Under the pieces are notes generated by a model, which was not told the origin of the DNA, ran no database searches, and worked only from the letters and a program-made list of their open reading frames with translations. A DNA stretch of 64,000 nucleotides from Marivita sp051251565 (lineage in GTDB: Bacteria; Pseudomonadota; Alphaproteobacteria; Rhodobacterales; Rhodobacteraceae): contig NZ_JBPOFB010000011.1 in the NCBI RefSeq assembly GCF_051251565.1, positions 39,363 through 103,362 of the forward strand. The letters are read 5' to 3'. The translations under genes and the position numbers were made by a program. Shown here in pieces: positions 7,487 through 16,450 of the stretch; position 1 is the first letter of the stretch, and each line of letters begins with the position of its first letter.

Positions 7487-8995
7487 ATGACGCCACTTTC
7501 CGCCCAATGCCCCTATCCGCCCTGCCCGCAGAATTTCAATCTGGCCGCGCATGTGCTGGCTGCGGCCGAACGCGTGCCCGACAAGATCGCGCTCGCAATT
7601 GTGAAACCCACGGGCGCACAGCGGTGGAGCTATGGGCGGCTCAGGCAATCGGTGCTGGGCTGTGCAACCGGGTTGTTGAACAGCGGATTGAAACCCGGGG
7701 ACCGTCTACTCATGCGGGTTGGCAATGTGGTCGAGTTTCCCGTGGCCTATCTTGCCGCGATTGCGGCAGGCATCATCCCGATCCCGACTTCAGCGCAACT
7801 GACCGAACCGGAGGTTAGGGTGCTCATGGACATGACTGCCCCGGCGGCTGTCTTGCATGACGGGGAAACGGCCTGTCCAGCAAACGCACACGTGATCGCC
7901 ACGTCCCGGATGTCCGAATGGTACGGTTTGGCACCGGCCCGCTTTGATCTGGGCGACCCAAACCGCCTTGCCTATATCATTTTCACCTCGGGCACCTCTG
8001 GTACTCCCCGTGCCGTGTGCCATGCCCACCGCGCCATCTGGGCGCGCGGCATGATGATGGAAGGCTGGTACGGCCTGACCGAGACCGACCGCCTGATGCA
8101 TGCGGGCGCGTTCAACTGGACCTATACGCTGGGCACCGGGTTGCTTGATCCCTGGACCAAAGGCGCGACTGCCCTGATCCCGGCGCAGGGTGTAGAACAC
8201 GGGCAAATATCACTGCTCCTGAAACGCCATGAAGCCACGATTTTCGCAGCAGCACCGGGCGTTTACCGCCACATCCTAAAGTCCGGCGCATTGGACCTGC
8301 CCAATCTGCGCCACGGCCTGTCTGCGGGTGAAAAGCTGCCTGCATCCCTCCGCGACGCATGGCAGCGCGCCACGGGCGCACGCGTCTATGAGGCGTTCGG
8401 CATGTCCGAATGCTCAACCTTCATCTCAAGCGCGCCCGGATCGCCCGAGCTTTCTCCTGAAAGCCTTGGCTGGCCGCAACCCGGTCGGAACGTGGCAATT
8501 CTGGGCGATGCCGGTCCTGTCCCCATGGGGACACCAGGCATCATTGGCATTCACCACTCTGACCCAGGCTTGATGTTGGGCTATCTGGACCAACCGAAAG
8601 AGACATCCGCACGGTTCCAAGGTGATTGGTTTTTGACTGGAGACGTTGGAGAAGCCACAGAAAACAACGATATACTTTATCACGGCAGGTCCGACGACAT
8701 GATGAACGCAGGCGGGTTTCGCGTCAGCCCGATCGAGGTGGAAGCAGCGCTTCTCACCCATCCTGACATCCATGAAGTCGGCGTGACCGATATCGAAATC
8801 AAACCCGACACGCGCATAATTGCAGCATACTATGTCGCCGACACCGAGATCGACCAAGACAGCCTTGATGCGTTTGCCGCGCAACAGCTTGCCCGGTACA
8901 AACAACCGCGCCTTTACAAACGGTTACACGCCTTGCCGCGCAACGCGAACAACAAGCTTTTGCGCCGCGCGTTGCCCGATCACCCCGGTGCATGA
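7487..8995 (+). CDS. AMP-dependent acyl-CoA synthetase/ligase
   Basis: A 502-residue member of the ANL adenylating enzymes, forming an acyl-adenylate and then the CoA thioester. Visible core motifs are the phosphate loop FTSGTSGTPRAV (about 165), YEAFGMSE (A5), WFLTGDVG (A7), YHGRSDDMMNAGGFRVSP (A8) and a catalytic Lys in NANNKLLRR near the C-terminus (A10). The usual PKG of the phosphate loop is PRA here. The acid substrate cannot be read from sequence; the benzoate/short-chain acid branch is possible. It is divergently transcribed from the XRE-cupin regulator and 65 nt upstream of a DsbA-like gene. Confidence 0.85.
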   Translation: MTPLSAQCPYPPCPQNFNLAAHVLAAAERVPDKIALAIVKPTGAQRWSYGRLRQSVLGCATGLLNSGLKPGDRLLMRVGNVVEFPVAYLAAIAAGIIPIPTSAQLTEPEVRVLMDMTAPAAVLHDGETACPANAHVIATSRMSEWYGLAPARFDLGDPNRLAYIIFTSGTSGTPRAVCHAHRAIWARGMMMEGWYGLTETDRLMHAGAFNWTYTLGTGLLDPWTKGATALIPAQGVEHGQISLLLKRHEATIFAAAPGVYRHILKSGALDLPNLRHGLSAGEKLPASLRDAWQRATGARVYEAFGMSECSTFISSAPGSPELSPESLGWPQPGRNVAILGDAGPVPMGTPGIIGIHHSDPGLMLGYLDQPKETSARFQGDWFLTGDVGEATENNDILYHGRSDDMMNAGGFRVSPIEVEAALLTHPDIHEVGVTDIEIKPDTRIIAAYYVADTEIDQDSLDAFAAQQLARYKQPRLYKRLHALPRNANNKLLRRALPDHPGA

Positions 8996-9060
8996 TCGGT
9001 TTTCTTATCATTTCCGATGCGATCTGCTAGACCGCGAAAAAAGACACAAAGGAACAACAC

Positions 9061-9708
9061 ATGGTCAAGCTCGACATCATGTCCGACCCGATTTGCCCGT
9101 GGTGCTATATCGGCAAGACCAATCTGGACCGCGCGCTTGAACAGCGCCCCGATCATCCGTTTCTGATCACATGGCACCCGTTCCAGCTCAACCCTGACAT
9201 GCCCAAAACCGGCATGGACCGCCGCGAATACCTTGAGACCAAGTTTGGCGGCAAGGCTGCCGCCATCAAAGCCTATGCGCCCGTGGTCGAACATGCCGCC
9301 AAGTCTGGCTTGAATATCAACTTTGAAGCCATTGAAAAGACACCGAATACCTTGGATGCGCATCGCCTGATCCACTGGGCCGGGATCGACGGCCACCAGA
9401 ACGCTGTCGTCGATGCGCTCTTCCAAGCGTATTTTGTCGATGGTCGCGATATCGGCGATGCCGATGTTCTGGCCGATATTGCAGACGCCTGTGGCATGGA
9501 TGCCAGCGTTGTTCTGCGTCTTCTTGCCACCGACGAAGACCAGCGCGACATCGTAGACCGTGATGCCGCGGCGCGCGGGATGGGGGTCAGTTCTGTGCCC
9601 ACCTTCATCGTTGCCAGCCAACACGCCGTGCCCGGCGCGCAGCCGACGGACCTGTGGCTTCAGGTCTTGGACGATCTGGGTCAACAAGGGAATGCTCTGA
9701 ACGGATGA
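9061..9708 (+). CDS. DsbA-family oxidoreductase, FrnE-like
   Basis: A 215-residue thioredoxin-fold protein with the dithiol CPWC at residues 12-15 and the cis-Pro loop SSVPTFIV near 180, separated by a helical insertion. It has no signal peptide, so it is probably cytoplasmic, like the FrnE/2-hydroxychromene-2-carboxylate isomerase-like branch. It would act on protein or small-molecule thiols. An AAGGA ribosome-binding site lies just before ATG 9061. Its stop overlaps the start of the following K+ channel gene by four bases (ATGA), indicating translational coupling. Confidence 0.88.
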   Translation: MVKLDIMSDPICPWCYIGKTNLDRALEQRPDHPFLITWHPFQLNPDMPKTGMDRREYLETKFGGKAAAIKAYAPVVEHAAKSGLNINFEAIEKTPNTLDAHRLIHWAGIDGHQNAVVDALFQAYFVDGRDIGDADVLADIADACGMDASVVLRLLATDEDQRDIVDRDAAARGMGVSSVPTFIVASQHAVPGAQPTDLWLQVLDDLGQQGNALNG

Positions 9709-10082
9709 CGACGCGGGTGCGCATTGCCACGCTGATACTGACCCTTGTGCTGATTGTTGCATCGGGCACGATGTTTTTCCGCTGGGCCGAGGGGTGGAGC
9801 TGTCTTGATGCCTATTTCTTCACCGTCGTGACCTTGTCCACAGTGGGCTATGGCAGCCTTGTTCCTGCAACGGCTCTTGGCAAGATCGGGACAACGGTGT
9901 TCATCTTTGTCGGGCTGGGCGTGTTTGCTGTAGCAATTCAACAGTTTGGCATGTTCGCCATGCGCAAACGCGAAGAGCATGTGGAATGGATCGTCGGACG
10001 TCTGGGCAAGCCCGACTCCACCGCCAACACTGACGATGATCCGCACGGCAGACCGCCTCCATCGGCGTCACCAAGGCTCTGA
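9705..10082 (+). CDS. Small two-helix potassium channel protein (Ion_trans_2)
   Basis: A 125-residue protein with a first helix at about 7-25, a pore helix and selectivity filter TVGYG at 46-50, and a second helix at about 60-80. It then has a charged cytoplasmic tail. TVGYG is the diagnostic K+ filter; a homotetramer would form the pore. ATG 9705 is chosen because it overlaps the dsbA-like stop (ATGA); the longer opening from 9654 has no matching N-terminus. No RCK/TrkA-N ligand domain is present, so gating is unknown. Confidence 0.82.
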   Translation: MTTRVRIATLILTLVLIVASGTMFFRWAEGWSCLDAYFFTVVTLSTVGYGSLVPATALGKIGTTVFIFVGLGVFAVAIQQFGMFAMRKREEHVEWIVGRLGKPDSTANTDDDPHGRPPPSASPRL

Positions 10083-10152
10083 CGTCCGGTAGGTCTGTTC
10101 CCTTCCCGGTGTTGGTGCTAGGGCTGACCGCATATTTTCAGGACAGTCCCCC

Positions 10153-11385
10153 ATGCCAAACGCTATGCCGCGCACAGAATTCATCGCCCTGATGGCAATG
10201 CTTGCGGCCACGGTGGCGCTGTCCATTGACGCGATGCTGCCCGCCTTGCAACAGATCGGCGCAGAGCTGACGCCGGACAACCTCAATAATGCGCAATTGA
10301 TCCTGACCATGTTCGTGTTGGGCATGGGATTGGGCACGTTTTTCACCGGGCCCTTGTCGGACACGTTTGGACGCAAGCCGGTGATGCTTTGGGGCGCCGT
10401 GCTTTATACAGTCAGTGCATATGTGGCGTCCAAGGCACAGACGCTTGAGGTTCTGTTGATCGCGCGGGTGTTTCAAGGGCTTGGCGCAGCCGGTCCGCGG
10501 GTGGTGGCGATGGCCGTGGTGCGCGATCTTTACATGGGACGGGGTATGGCGCAGATCGTTTCATTGATCATGATCATTTTCACGCTCGTTCCGGCCATTG
10601 CCCCCTTGCTTGGATCTGTTGTGATCAACGCCTATAGCTGGCGTGCTGTGTTCTATGGGTTCATGATTTTCTCTGTGATCTCGGCGCTTTGGCTGGCGCT
10701 TCGCCTGCCCGAGACCCTGCCCTCCGAGCACCGCCGTCCGTTCCGCGTGCACAGCTTGCGCAGCGCCGTGGTCGAGATGTTCGTGCACCCGGTCGTACGC
10801 CTGTCCATCGTGGTGCAAGGCCTGTGTTTTGCGATGTTGTTTTCCATGTTGTCCAGTGTGCAACAGATCTACGACATCACCTTTGGCCGCGCCGACAGCT
10901 TTGCCCTGTGGTTCGGCTTTGTTGCCGTGGTGGCAGGCAGTTCGGGCTTTCTGAATGCCAGTCTGGTGATGCGGCTGGGCATGATGTTTCTGGTTCGCGC
11001 CATGCTGGTGGTGCAGGTTGGCCTGTCGGCGGTGATGATCCTGTTTGGCTATGCAGCGTCCGCCGGGTTTGTGTCGTCAGATCTGTTTTTCGCGTGTTTT
11101 GTCATTTGGCAAATCTCGGTCTTCTTTCAGGCGGGCATGACGCTGGGCAATCTGGCCGCCATCGCGCAGGAACCGATGGGCCATATTGCCGGCATGGCCG
11201 CCAGCGTGATTGGTGCGGTGGCAACGGTGGTGGGTGTTGCGCTTGCCATTCCTGTCGGGCTTTTGTTCGACGGAACCCCTGTACCGCTGGCCATTGCGAT
11301 TTTCCTTGAGGCGGCGGCAGCCCTCTGGCTCATGCGGTTGATGATGCAAGCGGATGCGCAGATGAGCCCCTCACCCATGAATTGA
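10153..11385 (+). CDS. Bcr/CflA-type multidrug efflux MFS transporter
   Basis: A 410-residue protein with twelve hydrophobic helices. The N-terminal domain carries the drug:H+ antiporter motif A (GPLSDTFGRKPVMLWG, about 59-74) and a motif B-like RVFQGLGAAGPRVV segment. The start AMLAATVALSIDAMLPALQQIGAEL is typical of Bcr/CflA exporters. It probably expels small hydrophobic drugs across the inner membrane using the proton gradient. A second in-frame ATG five codons on is a possible alternative start. It lies 70 nt after the K+ channel gene and 25 nt before icd. Confidence 0.87.
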   Translation: MPNAMPRTEFIALMAMLAATVALSIDAMLPALQQIGAELTPDNLNNAQLILTMFVLGMGLGTFFTGPLSDTFGRKPVMLWGAVLYTVSAYVASKAQTLEVLLIARVFQGLGAAGPRVVAMAVVRDLYMGRGMAQIVSLIMIIFTLVPAIAPLLGSVVINAYSWRAVFYGFMIFSVISALWLALRLPETLPSEHRRPFRVHSLRSAVVEMFVHPVVRLSIVVQGLCFAMLFSMLSSVQQIYDITFGRADSFALWFGFVAVVAGSSGFLNASLVMRLGMMFLVRAMLVVQVGLSAVMILFGYAASAGFVSSDLFFACFVIWQISVFFQAGMTLGNLAAIAQEPMGHIAGMAASVIGAVATVVGVALAIPVGLLFDGTPVPLAIAIFLEAAAALWLMRLMMQADAQMSPSPMN

Positions 11386-11410
11386 GACGACACCGAAAAG
11401 GGACCCTCCA

Positions 11411-12625
11411 ATGTCGAAGATCAAAGTTGAAAACCCGATTGTCGAAATGGACGGTGATGAAATGACCCGGATCATCTGGGATTTCATCAAGAAAAAGCTG
11501 GTCCTGCCCTATCTGGATGTTGACCTGCTCTATTACGATTTGGGCATCGAGGAACGCGACCGCACCAACGACCAGATCACCATTGATGCCGCCGAAAAGA
11601 CCAAAGAGATCGGTGTTGCCGTCAAATGCGCCACGATCACCCCTGACGAGGCCCGGGTCGAAGAATTTGGCCTCAAGCAGATGTGGCGCAGTCCGAATGG
11701 CACGATCCGCAACATCCTTGGCGGTGTGATCTTTCGCCAACCCATTCTGTGCCGCAACGTGCCGCGTCTGGTGCCGGGCTGGACGAAGCCGATTGTTGTG
11801 GGACGGCATGCATTTGGCGATCAATACAAAGCGACGGATTTCAAATTCCCCGGCGCGGGGAAGTTGACGATGAAATTCGTCGGCGAAGACGGTACGGTGA
11901 TCGAACGCGAGGTTTATGACGCGCCCTCGGCGGGGGTGTTCATGTCGATGTATAACCTCGACGCCTCTATCACCGATTTTGCCCGCGCATCGTTGAATTA
12001 CGGGCTCAACATCGGGTGGCCGGTGTATCTGTCGACCAAGAACACCATCCTCAAGCAATATGACGGTCGGTTCCTGGAGATTTTCCAGCACATCTACGAC
12101 ACCGAGTTCCGCGACGCGTTTGATGCCAAAGGCATCGAATACCAGCACCGTCTGATCGACGACATGGTCGCCTCAGCGCTCAAATGGTCGGGCGGGTTTG
12201 TCTGGGCGTGCAAGAACTATGATGGCGACGTGCAATCCGATACGGTGGCGCAGGGGTTCGGGTCATTGGGCATGATGTCATCCATCCTCATGACACCCGA
12301 CGGCAAGATCGTTGAGGCCGAAGCCGCACACGGCACTGTCACCCGTCACTACCGGCAGCATCAGGCGGGCGAACAGACATCCACAAATTCCATCGCATCG
12401 ATCTACGCCTGGACAGGCGCGCTCAAGCATCGGGCCAAGCTGGACGAAAACATCAGCCTGCGCGCCTTTGCTGAAACGCTTGAACGGGTTGTGGTCGAAA
12501 CGGTCGAGGCCGGGTTCATGACCAAGGATCTGGCACTTCTGGTCGGACCCGAGCAAAGCTGGCTGACCACGATGGGCTTTCTTGAAAAGCTGGATGAACG
12601 GCTGAATGCGGCCCTGACGGGCTAA
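11411..12625 (+). CDS. icd: NADP-dependent isocitrate dehydrogenase
   Basis: A 404-residue, full-length homodimeric-type (eukaryotic-like) isocitrate dehydrogenase catalysing oxidative decarboxylation of isocitrate to 2-oxoglutarate in the TCA cycle. Signatures include NPIVEMDGDEMTRIIW at the N-terminus, the substrate-binding segment WRSPNGTIRNILGG near 95-110, and the metal/cofactor region YDGDVQSDTVAQGFGSLGMM. The cofactor loop HGTVTRHYRQHQ marks NADP use. An aggga-type ribosome site precedes ATG 11411. Confidence 0.96.
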   Translation: MSKIKVENPIVEMDGDEMTRIIWDFIKKKLVLPYLDVDLLYYDLGIEERDRTNDQITIDAAEKTKEIGVAVKCATITPDEARVEEFGLKQMWRSPNGTIRNILGGVIFRQPILCRNVPRLVPGWTKPIVVGRHAFGDQYKATDFKFPGAGKLTMKFVGEDGTVIEREVYDAPSAGVFMSMYNLDASITDFARASLNYGLNIGWPVYLSTKNTILKQYDGRFLEIFQHIYDTEFRDAFDAKGIEYQHRLIDDMVASALKWSGGFVWACKNYDGDVQSDTVAQGFGSLGMMSSILMTPDGKIVEAEAAHGTVTRHYRQHQAGEQTSTNSIASIYAWTGALKHRAKLDENISLRAFAETLERVVVETVEAGFMTKDLALLVGPEQSWLTTMGFLEKLDERLNAALTG

Positions 12626-12677
12626 GGATTTTGGCTTAGGGCTTGACGGGCAGATAATATGTCATAAGTGCTGACCT

Positions 12678-13298
12678 ATGTTCTTGCTCAGCACCCCACC
12701 TGCCGACCGTCATACCCCGCTTGAGGACGTGCAAGGCATCCTTATCGGTGCCACTCTCGTGGCGCTGGCGGTGCATCTTCTTGCATCTGCAAGCCTGATG
12801 ACGGGGCAAATCGCCGGGCTGTCTCTGCTGACCAGCTATGTCACAGACCTCAGTTTTGGCGTGATCTTCTTTGTATTCAACCTGCCATTCTACGTGCTCG
12901 CTGTGCATCAGATCGGCTGGACTTTCACGCTCAAGACCTTTGGTGCTGTGGCGGTGATGTCGGTGATGTCCGAACTGCTGCCACTGGTGCTTGATGTGAC
13001 GATGGTGCACCCGGCGCTTGGCGCGGTGTTGGGTGGCGTGCTGGCAGGGGTGGGTTTGCTGTCGCTGTTCCGGCATGGGGCCACATTGGGCGGTGTCGGG
13101 ATTGTAGCGCTGTGGTTGCAGGATGCGCGCGACATTCCTGCGGGCAATGTGCAACTGGTCTTTGACCTGTTTGTATTTGGCCTTGCAGTGATGCTGTTGC
13201 CCTTGGATGTGGTGATCTGGTCGCTCATTGGGGCGGTGATCCTGAACCTGATTGTGACGGTCAACCATCGCCGCGACCGCTATGTCGCGCGGTCCTGA
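12678..13298 (+). CDS. YitT/DUF161-like integral membrane protein
   Basis: A 206-residue protein with five to six hydrophobic helices. The motifs MTGQIAGLSLLTSYVTDLSFGVIFFVFNLPFYVLA and GGVLAGVGLLSLFRHGATLGGVGIVALWLQD are those of the YitT family N-terminal membrane domain; it lacks the C-terminal soluble DUF2179 domain of Bacillus YitT. Transport substrate and function are unknown. It begins 52 nt after icd and is the last gene before a 241-nt leader of the methyltransferase gene. Confidence 0.8.
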   Translation: MFLLSTPPADRHTPLEDVQGILIGATLVALAVHLLASASLMTGQIAGLSLLTSYVTDLSFGVIFFVFNLPFYVLAVHQIGWTFTLKTFGAVAVMSVMSELLPLVLDVTMVHPALGAVLGGVLAGVGLLSLFRHGATLGGVGIVALWLQDARDIPAGNVQLVFDLFVFGLAVMLLPLDVVIWSLIGAVILNLIVTVNHRRDRYVARS

Positions 13299-13405
13299 GC
13301 GGCGCAATCCCGACTGACGCGCTGAAAACGACACATTGTCGCAATTGGCGCAGATTGCACCTGTGATTTTCGCGCAGCATTTCCGTAACAAGACGGAGAC
13401 AAAAG

Positions 13406-13489
13406 ATGCGCGGTGACCGATCCGCCCTGACTTTGGTGTTGCGCACGATCGGGGCGCGACGGGGACGCGCGGCCCGAGGGCGGCCCTAG
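13406..13489 (+). CDS. Putative 27-residue Arg-rich leader ORF
   Basis: ATG at 13406 follows ACGGAGAC, a credible ribosome-binding site, and the frame runs 27 codons to TAG at 13487-13489. The peptide is strongly basic in its second half (RTIGARRGRAARGRP). It sits in the 241-nt leader of the MttB-family gene and could be an upstream ORF. GC-rich DNA yields Arg-rich frames by chance, so this is tentative; there is no homology evidence. Confidence 0.25.
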   Translation: MRGDRSALTLVLRTIGARRGRAARGRP

Positions 13490-13539
13490 GGGCGGACCAC
13501 CCAGCCGTATTGTCCCTTCCTTTTCAAACGAGTGCTCAC

Positions 13540-15075
13540 ATGACTGATCTGTCCCCCCGTCGCGCCGGAGGCCGTGCCGCCAGACGCGAAGCGCGTTCCA
13601 ACCCTTTGGCCGAAAACCTGCGCCCTATCCGTCCCGGCATGTCCGGCGGTCGCTATGCGCCGCTGGCCGCACATGATCTTGACCGTATCCACAACGCAGC
13701 CCTGACCGCGCTTGAGGAAATCGGCCTGTCCGAGGCCCCCCCGTCCGGCGTCAAAATCATGACCGACGCAGGTGCGATCCTGGGCGATGACGGGCGCATC
13801 CGTTTCCCACGCGCCTTGGTCGAAGACATGCTGGCCATCGCCAATCGGGGTGTCACGCTGTGCGGGCGCGATCCGCTTTATGACCTCGATCTGTCGGGCA
13901 CCCGTGTGCATTACGGCACGGCGGGTGCTGCGGTGCATATGGTGGATGTTGAGACCGGCAATTACCGCGAAAGCACGGTGCAGGATCTGCACGACGCCGC
14001 GCGCATTGCGGACCAGTTGGACAATATCCACTTTGTGCAGCGCCCGATGGTGGCGCGCGATATTCCCGACAACCTCGAAATGGATCTCAACACCATCTAC
14101 GCCTGTTGTTCGGGCACGTTCAAACATGTGGGCGTGTCGTTTACGGAACCGTCTTTCGTGCCACATGCGTTTGAGTTGCTGCACATGATTGCGGGCGGCG
14201 AAGACGCATGGCGCGCGCGGCCCTTTGTGTCGAACTCGAACTGCTTTGTTGTGCCACCGATGAAATTTGCCACCGAGTCCTGTCAGGTGATGGAGGCTTG
14301 TATTCGCGGCGGCATGCCAATCCTGCTGCTCAGCGCCGGTCAGGCCGGGGCAACCGCCCCCGCCTCTATCGTTGGCGCGATTGTTCAGGCCGTGGCCGAA
14401 TGTCTTGCGGGTGTTGTCTATGTAAACGCAATGGCACCGGGACATCCGGTGATCTTTGGCACCTGGCCCTTTGTGTCGGACCTGCGCACAGGCGCGATGT
14501 CGGGCGGATCGGGTGAACAGGCGCTTTTGACGGCGGGCTGCGCACAGATGCACCAGTATTACGGCCTCTGTGGTGGGGCTGCGGCGGGCATCGCGGATGC
14601 CAAGCTGCCGGATATGCAGGCCGGGTGGGAACAGATGTGTTCCAACGTCATGGCGGGGCTGTCGGGTCTCAACATGGTCTACGAGGCTGCCGGCATGCAC
14701 GCCTCTTTGCTGGGGTTCTGCCACGAGAGCCTGATCCTGGGTGACGATCTGATCGGTCAGGCGCTGCGCTGCGTTCGGGGCATCGACGTGACCGAAGACG
14801 ACCTGAGCATCGAAGTGATGCGCGCCACCTGCATTGGTGGACCGGGGCATTATCTGGGCAGCGACGACACGCTGAACCGGATGCAGCGTGACTATGTCTA
14901 CCCGGTTTTGGGTAACCGCGCATCGCCCAAGGAATGGGTCGAACAGGGCCAGCCCATTCTGGTGAACAAAGCGACCGAGCGCAAAGAGATGCTGCTGTCA
15001 AAACCGTCGCGCGCCCGTCTCGCACCCGATGTGGACCACGCCATCCGCGCGCGGTTCAACATTCACCTGACCTGA
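13540..15075 (+). CDS. MttB-family (trimethylamine methyltransferase-like) corrinoid methyltransferase
   Basis: A 511-residue MttB superfamily protein. Enzymes of this family transfer a methyl group from a methylated amine to a corrinoid protein. The frame has no in-frame amber codon, so it belongs to the non-pyrrolysine branch, which in other bacteria uses quaternary amines such as glycine betaine rather than trimethylamine. Typical segments are LYDLDLSGTRVHYGTAGAA, FVVPPMKFATESCQVM, GQAGATAPAS and ATCIGGPGHYLG. ATG 13540 is chosen over the TTG at 13510. No corrinoid protein gene adjoins it, but a RamA/RACo-like activase gene lies at 31783-33831. A short GC hairpin follows the stop (about 15090-15106). 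Confidence 0.85.
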   Translation: MTDLSPRRAGGRAARREARSNPLAENLRPIRPGMSGGRYAPLAAHDLDRIHNAALTALEEIGLSEAPPSGVKIMTDAGAILGDDGRIRFPRALVEDMLAIANRGVTLCGRDPLYDLDLSGTRVHYGTAGAAVHMVDVETGNYRESTVQDLHDAARIADQLDNIHFVQRPMVARDIPDNLEMDLNTIYACCSGTFKHVGVSFTEPSFVPHAFELLHMIAGGEDAWRARPFVSNSNCFVVPPMKFATESCQVMEACIRGGMPILLLSAGQAGATAPASIVGAIVQAVAECLAGVVYVNAMAPGHPVIFGTWPFVSDLRTGAMSGGSGEQALLTAGCAQMHQYYGLCGGAAAGIADAKLPDMQAGWEQMCSNVMAGLSGLNMVYEAAGMHASLLGFCHESLILGDDLIGQALRCVRGIDVTEDDLSIEVMRATCIGGPGHYLGSDDTLNRMQRDYVYPVLGNRASPKEWVEQGQPILVNKATERKEMLLSKPSRARLAPDVDHAIRARFNIHLT

Positions 15076-15151
15076 GCATCACACGCAGTCGGGGGCTGGC
15101 CCCCCGCTGCGCTTTGCGCCACTCTGTCTGCTGTCAGTTCAGGAGGCTTGC

Positions 15152-15481
15152 ATGCCCTATATCATCCTCATGTTCGCCGTTCTGGCGGAAACCATCGGCA
15201 CCACAGCCCTACAGGCAAGCCAACAGTTCAGCCGACCCCTGCCTTCGGTGATCGTGGTGGTGGCCTATAGCGCCGCGTTCTACCTGCTGGCCATCGCGCT
15301 CAAGACATTTCCCGTTGGGGTGGCCTATGCGATGTGGTCTGGCATGGGGATCGTGTTCATCTCGATCATCGGCTTTGCGGTCTTCGGCCAAAAGCTCGAT
15401 CTTGCCGCCGTCATTGGGCTTGCTCTCATTCTGGCGGGCATTCTGGTGATCAATCTTCTGTCCAACACCGCCACACACTAG
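15152..15481 (+). CDS. SMR-family small multidrug/guanidinium exporter
   Basis: A 109-residue, four-helix membrane protein with the membrane-embedded proton/substrate Glu in AVLAETIGTTALQAS (about residue 13). Conserved WSGMGIVFISIIGF and LAAVIGLALILAGILVINL follow in helices 3 and 4. It works as an antiparallel dimer that exchanges protons for quaternary or guanidinium cations. Sequence is nearer the EmrE/Qac branch than SugE/Gdx, judged by eye. AGGAGG lies directly upstream of ATG 15152. Confidence 0.9.
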   Translation: MPYIILMFAVLAETIGTTALQASQQFSRPLPSVIVVVAYSAAFYLLAIALKTFPVGVAYAMWSGMGIVFISIIGFAVFGQKLDLAAVIGLALILAGILVINLLSNTATH

Positions 15482-15497
15482 GCTGCAAAAACGCAAA

Positions 15498-15522
15498 CGC
15501 GCACCCGAGGGAGGGGTGCGCG
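15498..15522 (-). terminator. Rho-independent terminator of the beta-barrel protein gene
   Basis: The stem CGCGCACCC/GGGTGCGCG (15498-15506 with 15514-15522) is followed on the minus strand by a T-rich GTTTGCGTTTTT. It lies 23 nt beyond the stop of the minus-strand outer-membrane protein and also separates it from the convergent SMR gene. Confidence 0.65.
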
Positions 15523-15545
15523 CCTGAGTGCCTTTCGTCACACGG

Positions 15546-16130
15546 TCAGAACCGGAAACTGCCCCGGATCGACACGGTGTCGGCGTTCACATCAATGCCA
15601 GTGTCGTCGAAATCGTCAAATCGGTGGGCAAGGTATTCGCCGCCGACGGTGAACTGATCCGTCACCTTGTATTCCACGCCCAAACCGCCAACGAGGCCGG
15701 TATCATCACCGATATTGGTGTTCAGTTGCGCGGCCCCTGCGGTGGCATAGACAAGAGTGCGGCCCAGATCATACCCGCCCCGCAGTTTCGCGCGCAGAAT
15801 GTCGTCCACTTCGATGCCGCCAAGATCGATGTCTTCGCCAGTCTGATAGTCAAGTTCGCCACCCACAACGAATTGGCCAAAATCGTAATCATAGCCGCCG
15901 AAGATGCCGTAGATGCCTTCGCTGTCATCCAACCCGCCATCGGCGTCTGCCGACAGGTTGCCAAAGCTCAGACCGCCGTAAGGCCCGGTCCAGTCGCCAC
16001 CCGTTGGTGTGGGGGCCACCGCCACGGGTTCAATCATCATCGGCTCGGCCGGTGCGGGATCAGCGCTGCCTGCGTAGGATGCAGATGCGGCGAGTGCCAG
16101 AACGGCGGTGCTCAATAATATGCGTTTCAT
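15546..16130 (-). CDS. Outer-membrane beta-barrel protein
   Basis: A 194-residue protein with a clear signal peptide (MKRILLSTAVLALAASASYA, cleaved after about residue 20) and a Pro-rich linker. An eight-stranded barrel domain beginning WTGPYGGLSFG follows. Alternating hydrophobic strands, the GEYLAHRFDDF segment and a C-terminal Phe (RGSFRF) match the OmpA-like/OMP_b-brl family, inserted by the BAM complex. Specific function is unknown. It is divergent from typA across a 320-nt gap. Confidence 0.87.
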   Translation of the reverse strand: MKRILLSTAVLALAASASYAGSADPAPAEPMMIEPVAVAPTPTGGDWTGPYGGLSFGNLSADADGGLDDSEGIYGIFGGYDYDFGQFVVGGELDYQTGEDIDLGGIEVDDILRAKLRGGYDLGRTLVYATAGAAQLNTNIGDDTGLVGGLGVEYKVTDQFTVGGEYLAHRFDDFDDTGIDVNADTVSIRGSFRF

Positions 16131-16450
16131 GAGATGTCCTTTCTCTCGTTACTGTCGCGTGCTGCGGCGGCAAAGCACGGCTGTGCCCTTCGCCTCATTG
16201 CATCAACTTCGGAGGTCTTGGACTGGTTTCAATGAACGCGCTCTAACTTAAAGCAGTTGCCCCCGTTTCGAGCCATTCGCCGCCGAAACCCGCCCCCGCA
16301 TCAGTGCTTTGTTGCCGGTGTCCTGTCACTCTGTCGTGAGGTCGCTGTGACCCTGCTGCGGCGGTGCTGAAGCCGTGTGCCTTTTTTGCTGGTGTTCTCG
16401 GACCGGGCCTTGTAACCCCCGGCCAACTCATCCCTGCACGAGATAAAGAC
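16131..16450. other. Gene-free divergent promoter region
   Basis: This 320-nt gap lies between the starts of the beta-barrel gene (minus) and typA (plus) and must hold both promoters. I find no convincing small gene, RNA or perfect -10/-35 pair. A short TTGGAC near 16217 with a T/A-rich block about 17 nt on is at best a weak plus-strand promoter. Confidence 0.4.

Noticed and set aside
13486..14850. 454-codon frame antisense to the MttB-family gene
   Set aside because: Shadow frame; the plus-strand protein is well conserved.
13540..15075. Pyrrolysine-containing MttB
   Set aside because: The frame has no in-frame TAG, so it is a non-pyrrolysine homologue.
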